Shown here: positions 1 to 4,713 of the stretch, piece after piece
How the letters are laid out: the number at the start of each line of letters is the position of its first letter
How positions within the stretch are numbered: position 1 is the first letter of the stretch
Origin: Anaerolineaceae bacterium
GTDB taxonomy: Bacteria > Chloroflexota > Anaerolineae > Anaerolineales > Villigracilaceae
Reading direction: 5' to 3'
DNA: 8,671 bases
Assembly: GCA_009885445.1 (NCBI GenBank)
Contig: VFKQ01000326.1
Coordinates: 1 to 8,671, forward strand
The notes under the pieces: model-generated
The model's input: only the letters and a program-made list of their open reading frames with translations
Database searches by the model: none
What the model was told of the DNA's origin: nothing
Position numbers and translations under genes: made by a program

Positions 1-2004
1 CGAGTAGGCGCGCTCGCGCTCCTGCGGACGGAGCACAAACGTCTCGATGGGCTGGCGGCCTGCGGGCATCTCGTCCATCACCGAGAGGTCGAGGTCGCCG
101 TAAATTGTCAGCGCGAGCGAGCGCGGGATGGGCGTGGCGGTCATCACCAACAAATGCGGGTCTGTGCCTTTGTTGCGAATCGCGGCGCGCTGATCCACGC
201 CAAAGCGATGTTGTTCGTCAATGACGACGAGTTGCAAGTCTGCAAATTTGATCGGGTCTTCGATCAGCGCGTGCGTGCCAACGACGACTTTAATTGTGCC
301 GTCCGCCAAACCAGTGCGGATTTCTGCCTTCTCTGATTCGGGCGTGTCGCCAACGAGCAGGCGCACTTTTTGAATTTTTTGGAGTGCAGGAGCTTGCTCC
401 TGCATTTCCATAATTTTCATGAACTCTGTAAAATTTCTAAAATGTTGTTCGGCCAAAATTGACGTGGGCGCCATGATGGCGGCTTGCGCGCCAGACGCGT
501 TCACGATGCCAGCGGCCAAAGCGGCGACTACAGTTTTGCCTGAACCCACGTCGCCTTGCAAGAGTCGATTCATCGGGCGGCCAAGATTTAAATCTGCGCG
601 AATCTCGTCCACGGCGCGGCGCTGGGCGCCTGTCAGCGTGTAGGGCAAATTGCTTAATCGCGCGGTCAGCCATTCGTCTGAGATTTCGAAGCGACGCGCG
701 CTGGCAGATTGCCAGTCACGTTTTTGTCCGAGCACGCCCATTTGCAAAAAGAAAATTTCATCAAAGGCCAGACGCGCGCGGGCTTTTTTTAATTCGTCTT
801 GCGAGGAGGGGAAGTGCGCTTGTTGGAGGGCGCGGCCCAGGGCGGGCAACCCGCTTGAAGCGCGGACTGATTCGGGTAGATGGTCCACCAGCGCGGGGGC
901 CCAATAATTAATCACCTGATTCATTAATCCGCGCAACCATTTTTGCGCAATCTTCGCGGTCAGCGGATAAATGGGCACGATGCGATTCGTGTGCAGGTGC
1001 TCGGCCTCCACGGGTTCGACGTCGGGGTTGTTCATCACGAGGCGGCCCAAATATTGATCGAGTTTTCCAGAGGCCGCAATATTTTCGCCGACCTTCATGC
1101 GGTTCGCGATCCAGGGTTGGTTGAACCACGAAAGTTTTAACGCGCCACTGCCATCGTTGATGACCACTTCGACGATCTGCGCTTTGCCGCCGCGAATGGG
1201 CCGCGTGATCACCGACTGCACCGCGCCAATCACCGTCACAATTTCGTTGTACCATAAATTTTTAATTGGCTTGAGCTGGCTGTAATCTTCATAACGACGC
1301 GGAAAATAATAGAGCATGTCGCCGAGCGTGTGCATGCCCAGCTCGCTCAACGTTTGCGCATGTTTTGGACCGACGCCCTGCAAGACGGTTAACGCCGCAT
1401 TGAGCGCCACCGGCGTCGCGGATGTTTTGCCCCCGGGAGCGGTCTCGCTTCTTCCCGCGCTTTGAGCGGGTTGCCGATTCTGATTCTGATTCTGATTTTG
1501 ATTCTGCGCGGACGGCCCGCGCGTTTGTGGCGCTGAATTTGGCCGCGACAATATTGTCCCCACCGGCACAGACTTTGGCTTTGATTCTGGCTCAAGCCAT
1601 TTGGGAATTTCGGGACCGGCCCCCCCTGTCGAAGGCGTCCCCTCCATGGAGGGGGAGACTACTTCGGCTTGCGTAATTTTTTCTTCAACATGATTTACAA
1701 CTGGCGTTGCATTTTCTGGCGGACGCGGGGCTTCGGGTTTTCTGGTTGCGTCGGGGTAGGTTTCGCCGAGGCGTTTCCACAGTCCCTTGAGCGAGTCGGC
1801 GCGGGCCGAGGCGCTGAGCGACTCGTAGCCGCGCAGTCGCTGGGTGACGGCTTGAATGACCGGCTCGGCCACGCTTTCGGCGCGGGCTTCACCTTCCCAA
1901 AATTCGAGGATCTTGACGAGTCCCCCGATGATGGCGGTGTTGTTGTATCCGTTTTCGTGTTCGAGGCGAAAGAATTTTCGTAGTTTTTCGAGGGATGGGA
2001 GCAT
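1..2004 (-). CDS. recG: ATP-dependent DNA helicase RecG (3' end outside window)
   Basis: RecG is a superfamily 2 helicase that remodels stalled replication forks and branched DNA. The window shows 668 codons with no stop; the C-terminal helicase lobe (motifs IV-VI) is beyond the edge. Visible parts are an N-terminal helical extension (about 1-90), a disordered Pro/Ser/Gln linker (about 90-200), a helix-hairpin-like LQGVGPK (208-214), the OB-fold wedge domain (about 249-340), the Q-motif region LTGAQ (457-461), Walker A GDVGSGKT (484-491), motif Ia APTSILAEQH (512-521), the DEQH box (596-599) and motif III TAT (622-624). DEQHRFGV and TATPIPRSL are RecG signatures. The extension makes it longer than E. 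coli RecG (693 residues). The ATG at 2004 starts the conserved extension. No Shine-Dalgarno is visible upstream, and an AT-rich TAAAAT lies only 9 nt before it, so a leaderless transcript is possible. Several palindromic segments are translated in frame. Confidence 0.97.
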   Translation of the reverse strand, partial: MLPSLEKLRKFFRLEHENGYNNTAIIGGLVKILEFWEGEARAESVAEPVIQAVTQRLRGYESLSASARADSLKGLWKRLGETYPDATRKPEAPRPPENATPVVNHVEEKITQAEVVSPSMEGTPSTGGAGPEIPKWLEPESKPKSVPVGTILSRPNSAPQTRGPSAQNQNQNQNQNRQPAQSAGRSETAPGGKTSATPVALNAALTVLQGVGPKHAQTLSELGMHTLGDMLYYFPRRYEDYSQLKPIKNLWYNEIVTVIGAVQSVITRPIRGGKAQIVEVVINDGSGALKLSWFNQPWIANRMKVGENIAASGKLDQYLGRLVMNNPDVEPVEAEHLHTNRIVPIYPLTAKIAQKWLRGLMNQVINYWAPALVDHLPESVRASSGLPALGRALQQAHFPSSQDELKKARARLAFDEIFFLQMGVLGQKRDWQSASARRFEISDEWLTARLSNLPYTLTGAQRRAVDEIRADLNLGRPMNRLLQGDVGSGKTVVAALAAGIVNASGAQAAIMAPTSILAEQHFRNFTEFMKIMEMQEQAPALQKIQKVRLLVGDTPESEKAEIRTGLADGTIKVVVGTHALIEDPIKFADLQLVVIDEQHRFGVDQRAAIRNKGTDPHLLVMTATPIPRSLALTIYGDLDLSVMDEMPAGRQPIETFVLRPQERERAYS
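385..404. repeat. Perfect palindrome inside recG (REP-like)
   Basis: Two perfect 9-bp arms, TGCAGGAGC and GCTCCTGCA, flank a TT loop. The segment is translated in frame as RecG residues 534-540 (within MQEQAPA), between motif Ia and the DEQH box. By eye, E. coli RecG lacks about 15 residues here, so this looks like an inserted repeat tolerated in a surface loop. The insertion is inferred; the palindrome is seen directly. Confidence 0.75.
845..865 (-). repeat. Imperfect palindrome in recG, copy A of a 21-bp repeat
   Basis: Read on the minus strand, this 21-nt segment matches the plus strand at 1455-1475 in 19 of 21 positions, so the two copies are inverted relative to each other. Each forms a small hairpin around CCGC/GCGG. 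Copy A encodes RecG residues 380-387 (VRASSGLP), after the wedge domain. Confidence 0.6.
1455..1475 (+). repeat. Imperfect palindrome in recG, copy B of a 21-bp repeat
   Basis: This copy pairs with 845-865 in inverted orientation at 19 of 21 positions; the mismatches are the central TG/CA. On the minus strand it encodes RQPAQSAG (RecG residues 177-184) in the disordered linker, directly next to the hexamer repeat. Confidence 0.6.
1476..1506. repeat. Hexamer tandem repeat (GATTCT)5, QN tract in RecG linker
   Basis: Five tandem copies of GATTCT (one reads GATTTT) are followed by one extra G. On the minus strand they encode five Gln-Asn pairs, residues 167-176 of RecG. A six-base unit keeps frame whatever the copy number, so the tract can vary in length by slippage without breaking the gene. 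Confidence 0.85.
1639..1654. repeat. 16-bp perfect palindrome in the recG linker
   Basis: CCCCTCCATGGAGGGG is a perfect palindrome translated in frame as SPSMEG (RecG residues 117-122). It is followed by TPSTGG, a Ser/Thr/Pro/Gly-rich stretch. Palindromes of this C-rich/G-rich type recur as short dispersed repeats in many bacterial genomes and can be read through in coding regions. Whether this one is dispersed here cannot be seen from one window. Confidence 0.65.
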
Positions 2005-2035
2005 GGTCAGTATTTTATCATGCGTAATCAAAAGG

Positions 2036-2053
2036 GCCGTCCTTGCGGACGGC
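2036..2053 (-). terminator. GC-rich hairpin upstream of recG, weak terminator or leader hairpin
   Basis: On the minus strand GCCGTCC, the tetraloop GCAA (GNRA type) and GGACGGC form a 7-bp GC-rich stem followed by CCTTTTGATT. It lies 31 nt before the recG start codon. It could end transcription from the small upstream ORF or act as a leader hairpin. The T tract is short, so termination would be weak. Confidence 0.45.
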
Positions 2054-2059
2054 GCTTAA

Positions 2060-2238
2060 CATGGCTTTCTCAAAGTCCAAAAATCTTTAGCACGAATTGC
2101 GCGAATAGGCGAATGAAGCGAATAAATGAGGAAAAATTCGTGACATTCGCTCACACCTGCACTTGCGCCAGGTGCAAGTGTTCGTGATATTCGCGTTCCA
2201 AAAAATTTAAATTGTCAACCTACTTTGAGAAAGCCATG
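2060..2238. mobile_element. MITE-like 179-bp element with 17-bp terminal inverted repeats
   Basis: CATGGCTTTCTCAAAGT at 2060-2076 is repeated exactly as its reverse complement at 2222-2238. Directly outside the ends lie GCGCTTAA (2052-2059) and GCCCTTAA (2239-2246), which match in 7 of 8 bases like a target-site duplication. The interior has no ORF. It is AT-rich and holds three GCGAAT motifs (2101, 2109, 2118), two ATTCGC motifs (2145, 2189) and a nested hairpin segment (2151-2180). This is the architecture of a non-autonomous transposable element. No transposase or second copy is visible in the window. Confidence 0.6.
2137..2194. repeat. Hairpin unit bracketed by 14-nt near-perfect direct repeats
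   Basis: TTCGTGACATTCGC (2137-2150) and TTCGTGATATTCGC (2181-2194) differ at one base and flank a 30-nt segment. In that segment CACCTG and CACTTG (2154-2165) are followed by CAGGTG and CAAGTG (2169-2180). The halves can pair as CACCTG/CAGGTG or as CACTTG/CAAGTG, giving two alternative hairpins. The layout suggests a palindromic unit inserted into the larger element. Confidence 0.55.
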
Positions 2239-2263
2239 GCCCTTAATTTCGAGGTCAATCAAC

Positions 2264-2524
2264 TTATTCCACCAGCGACCTCTTCAACTTCCTGCGCCCC
2301 GCTTTCTTCTTGGGCAGGATTCTGCGGGCCAATTTCTGTCCCTCTTTCACGAGCGCATTGTCCATCAGTGGATTATTCTTCGGCAGGTGCAGGAACTTGC
2401 GAATCGTGCGGAACTGGTCGCCGCGATAGACGAGACGCTCGAGGCGCAATTTCTTCGCCAGCGCCTGAATTTCTTCGGCGCTTGGCGCAGATAGAATGCT
2501 TGGTATGATCGCGCTGGATGGCAC
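2264..2524 (-). CDS. Small basic hypothetical protein (uncertain)
   Basis: This 86-codon ORF starts at GTG (2524); an in-frame stop lies at 2570-2572, so it cannot extend far upstream. Codon use looks coding (many GC-ending codons), and the central part reads like a folded helical protein (AEEIQALAKKLRLERL) with a strongly basic C-terminus (KKKAGRRKLKR) that could bind nucleic acid. No family is recognised. No clear ribosome binding site precedes the GTG. An ATG at 2573 opens a different frame beginning MSEEKQPRKY, so the gene may be a frameshifted remnant with its original N-terminus in that frame. It ends 26 nt upstream of the MITE-like element. Confidence 0.4.
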   Translation of the reverse strand: MPSSAIIPSILSAPSAEEIQALAKKLRLERLVYRGDQFRTIRKFLHLPKNNPLMDNALVKEGQKLARRILPKKKAGRRKLKRSLVE

Positions 2525-2674
2525 GCGTGCGCCGAATGCTACTGTATTTTCGGGGTTGCTTTTCTTCGCTCATGGAGCGAAGTTTACCCGAATTACCCCA
2601 AAACCCTGCCTGGACAGGTTGTTAAAGTGTTTAACTTGTGAGCAATGGGCTTACGCGAAAGCTAAAACGAATCT

Positions 2675-2704
2675 GCTAATCTTTTTAAATTCGCGAAGAT
2701 TAGC
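2675..2704. repeat. 9-bp inverted repeat with 12-nt loop
   Basis: GCTAATCTT (2675-2683) and AAGATTAGC (2696-2704) are perfect reverse complements around an AT-rich 12-nt loop. The hairpin lies just upstream of the candidate RNA. It could be a dispersed intergenic repeat or an operator. There is no T tract, so it is not a terminator. Confidence 0.5.
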
Positions 2705-2724
2705 GGATAAAAGAATCTGTTCTG

Positions 2725-2730
2725 TATAAA
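2725..2730 (+). promoter_or_regulatory. Possible -10 box for the candidate RNA
   Basis: TATAAA lies about 7 nt before G2737, the point where the pairing region begins (AAGGTTG at 2735). No recognisable -35 hexamer sits 16-18 nt upstream, so this is only a weak promoter suggestion that happens to be well placed. Confidence 0.22.
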
Positions 2731-2734
2731 TCAT

Positions 2735-2895
2735 AAGGTTGCGAGTGTGCACGCAAACCTGTCAGAGACTCGGCGTAAAGACTTCCGGAAATCTCCCCGG
2801 ATGCGCCTAAAACGGAGAACCCTCTTAAAGATTTCCGAAGTCTGAATCGGGTGACAACCTTTGCGTGCACACGCTTGCGATTCGTTGAGTCGCAA
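2735..2895 (+). ncRNA. Candidate structured RNA, long imperfect hairpin
   Basis: GTGTGCACGCAAA (2745-2757) pairs perfectly with TTTGCGTGCACAC (2860-2872). Inside this, GTCA (2761-2764) pairs with TGAC (2852-2855). After an asymmetric internal loop (about 14 nt against 8 nt), AGACTTCCGGAAATCT (2779-2794) pairs with AGATTTCCGAAGTCT (2829-2843), 15 bp with one bulge. AAGGTTG (2735-2741) can alternatively pair with CAACCTT (2855-2861). A short TTGCGA/TCGCAA hairpin (2875-2895) follows, and a strong terminator starts 24 nt further on. A possible -10 box precedes it. The plus strand is favoured by this order but not proven. The closing stem, central bulge and apical stem loosely resemble 6S RNA, but no diagnostic sequence was recognised. 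A long inverted-repeat element is the alternative. Confidence 0.4.
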
Positions 2896-2919
2896 CATAA
2901 ATGTGGTGGTACGGGTTGT

Positions 2920-2969
2920 TAAACAAAAATCGCCGACTCGATTTTTTACGAGTCGGCGATTTTTGTTTA
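2920..2969. terminator. Bidirectional intrinsic terminator
   Basis: Perfect 21-bp arms (2920-2940 and 2949-2969) flank an 8-nt T-rich loop. The GC core is CGCCGACTCG/CGAGTCGGCG, and each arm carries an A5 or T5 run so that either strand ends in a U tract. On the minus strand it begins 4 nt after the stop codon of the 182-residue protein and should end that transcript. On the plus strand it would end the candidate RNA. Confidence 0.9.
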
Positions 2970-2973
2970 CGCG

Positions 2974-3522
2974 TCAGCGCGCGCTGGGTGAAACGCGCAA
3001 TCGGCGCGCGAGGAAGATGACCAGCACCAGCGCGAAGGTGACCATGACCAGCCCGGGCAGGCCGGCCTCGTCGGCGAAACCGCTGACGGGCAGGGCTGTG
3101 GTGGTGGGCAGGCCAGTGACAGTCAACTGCGCAACTGCGGCCTGTGTGAGCGCGGCGGCAACGGTGGCGGTCAATGGGTCGGGGGTATTGAGCGCCGCTG
3201 ATTCAGTGCCGGCCACCTGAATGACGGGTGTGTTGGTGATGGTGGCCGTGGCAGTCGTCAGCGGGGTCAGGGCCAAGTTTGCATCGAAAGTCTGAGTCAG
3301 CGCCTGATTGATCTGAACGCCTTGCGCAACCTGAGTCTCTTGAGCGGCCTGGTTCTGCTGGGCGGTAGCGTTGCGCGCGCGCAGGAAAAGCACACCGCCC
3401 AGCACGGCGGAAAGCAGAATACAGCCGCCCAACACAGCGGCAATGATCACGAAGGTACGATTGTTCGATTCTCCTTCGGGCAGTTCTTCGTCCAGGTTGT
3501 CAATGTCTTCGCCTTCAAACAT
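2974..3522 (-). CDS. Two-TM surface protein with Thr/Gln-rich ectodomain and LPxTG-like C-terminus
   Basis: 182 residues. An acidic cytoplasmic start (about 1-21) is followed by a transmembrane segment (about 24-48), a Gln/Ala-rich stretch (52-78, possible coiled coil), a Thr/Ala-rich low-complexity ectodomain (80-142), the motif LPVSG (144-148), a second hydrophobic segment (about 156-172) and a basic tail (ARRLRVSPSAR). The C-terminus has the layout of a sortase signal (LPxTG-like motif, hydrophobic stretch, positive tail), with Ser in place of Thr. Similar tails on surface proteins are recalled from Chloroflexota. Topology is probably N-in/C-in. A strong ribosome binding site (GAGGAGAG) sets the start. 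It is separated by 130 nt from the operon upstream and could have its own promoter, though none is clear. Function is unknown; an envelope role is inferred. Confidence 0.88.
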   Translation of the reverse strand: MFEGEDIDNLDEELPEGESNNRTFVIIAAVLGGCILLSAVLGGVLFLRARNATAQQNQAAQETQVAQGVQINQALTQTFDANLALTPLTTATATITNTPVIQVAGTESAALNTPDPLTATVAAALTQAAVAQLTVTGLPTTTALPVSGFADEAGLPGLVMVTFALVLVIFLARRLRVSPSAR

Positions 3523-3528
3523 GGGTCA

Positions 3529-3536
3529 CTCTCCTC
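3529..3536 (-). promoter_or_regulatory. Strong ribosome binding site of the 182-residue membrane protein
   Basis: The minus strand reads GAGGAGAG, with the AGGAG core 8 nt before the ATG at 3522. It is the best Shine-Dalgarno site in the window and fixes the start codon. Confidence 0.8.
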
Positions 3537-3652
3537 GTGCAAATGTAAAAAAGATTTCAGATTTAATGGCTTCGTTGATTCGTAAATTTATTTATCAAAA
3601 GATTCTAATCAGCACAATCTGTGGGTTATTTCTGATCATTGCGTTGGCCCAA

Positions 3653-4708
3653 TTATCCCACAACTTCCATATTTGCCAGAGGCACAAGCAGGAGTTCGCC
3701 GCTCTCGGTGCGCACTTCGGCGGCGGGCGCGCGCAATCCGCTGGGCAGGGTAGAGAGGCCCGCGCGCAAATTGACCAGCGTCACCACTGTCCCATAATAC
3801 GGAGCGGCGCGCAGACGCACTTGCTGTCCGGCGGCAAAGACTTCGATATCGTTGGGCAGGGCGGGTTCGTGAGTAATTGGCACAGGGATGATCACTTCGG
3901 GGCGCGCGCCGCTGTAACGATCAAATGCTTCGGCGTTCACGGTCACTTCTCGTTTAACATTGGTACTCAGCAAACGATAGGCCGCATTGTTCATCGGCAA
4001 AGTGCCAATGCCCTCCATGGCCACAATCGGGAAACGCATTTGCTGGGCCACTGAAATTAAACTTGCATGCAGGCTCGAAAGAATCAAACCGCGCACGGGC
4101 AGTTCAGCGGCGGCGCGCAAGACATCCGGGTGGATACACACGCCGCCAAGAATCACGGAACCGCGTTGGCTCACATCCAAGCGCGAGACATCGAGCACGC
4201 TATCGGGCTTGTCCATCATGCTGATCATCAGCCCCGTTTCGATGCGGCCATTGCCCCACACGCCTTGAATCAATGAGCCGGCGGTTTGAATCATCACGCC
4301 GCGCTCAGGTGTTACTTGTGTCACCATCCCGGGCAGGCCGGCGCGCAATTCAATGTTCACATCGCCCACTTCGAGCAAAACTTGTCCGCCGCCCACGACG
4401 ACCACGCGGCCCTCGCGTTTCGTGCGCACTTCGCGCGGGAAGATTCCGCGTCCGCTGGCGATGAGTGTGTTCGGCGCAAGCTCGTCGCCGGTCTTGCAAC
4501 GGATGAGTTTATCTGCCAAAGCGGCCGAGATGCGCAAGGTGCGCGCCACGTCCAACAAAACATGCTCGCGCGCCCAACGCCCTTCGGCCACCACGTCGGT
4601 GGCGGAGACGCGCTGATTGATGCGCACGTTGACAGTGCCCGGCACAGGCAAGAGTCGTTCGCGCTGAATGGTGGTAAGCGGCAGAATATGCGTGGTCGGT
4701 GCGTACAT
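3653..4708 (-). CDS. Unrecognised beta-rich protein with hammerhead/KOW-like segments, GlmL-operon partner
   Basis: 351 residues from the ATG at 4708. The start could be ATG 4738 (10 residues longer), but 4708 has a GGGAGG site 9 nt upstream and lies 5 nt after the upstream stop. No signal peptide or membrane segment is visible, so it is probably cytoplasmic. The first half is made of short Val/Gly-rich strands (LPVPGTVNVR, VVVVGGGQVLLE, LIQGVWGNG) reminiscent of barrel-sandwich or hammerhead domains. The middle (GLILSSLHASLISVAQ..FPIVAMEGIG) has an alternating strand/helix pattern that may be a swivelling or Rossmann-like domain. The C-terminus (APYYGTVVTLVNLRAG) looks KOW/SH3-like. These resemblances are weak and inferred. 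Tight coupling to the GlmL-like gene suggests the products work together. No family name is assigned. Confidence 0.87.
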   Translation of the reverse strand: MYAPTTHILPLTTIQRERLLPVPGTVNVRINQRVSATDVVAEGRWAREHVLLDVARTLRISAALADKLIRCKTGDELAPNTLIASGRGIFPREVRTKREGRVVVVGGGQVLLEVGDVNIELRAGLPGMVTQVTPERGVMIQTAGSLIQGVWGNGRIETGLMISMMDKPDSVLDVSRLDVSQRGSVILGGVCIHPDVLRAAAELPVRGLILSSLHASLISVAQQMRFPIVAMEGIGTLPMNNAAYRLLSTNVKREVTVNAEAFDRYSGARPEVIIPVPITHEPALPNDIEVFAAGQQVRLRAAPYYGTVVTLVNLRAGLSTLPSGLRAPAAEVRTESGELLLVPLANMEVVG

Positions 4709-4713
4709 TTGAA

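Larger units (their letters stand above)
2525..2973. other. Intergenic region with structured repeats and no convincing gene
   Basis: This 449-base stretch has no convincing protein gene on either strand. It holds a small palindrome GTTAAA-GTG-TTTAAC (2621-2635), an inverted repeat at 2675-2704, the candidate structured RNA (2735-2895) and the terminator at 2920-2969. The 10-mer GGTTGTTAAA occurs at 2617-2626 and again at 2914-2923, roughly bracketing the structured part. Confidence 0.7.

Noticed and set aside
2621..2635. Palindrome GTTAAA-GTG-TTTAAC as a regulator binding site.
   Set aside because: It is not near any supported start codon or promoter, so an operator role cannot be argued.
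3371..4054. Open frame of 227 codons on the plus strand.
   Set aside because: It spans the 5' end of the 182-residue gene, the gap and the 3' end of the beta-rich protein gene on the other strand. Its product is low-complexity with no domain or ribosome binding site.
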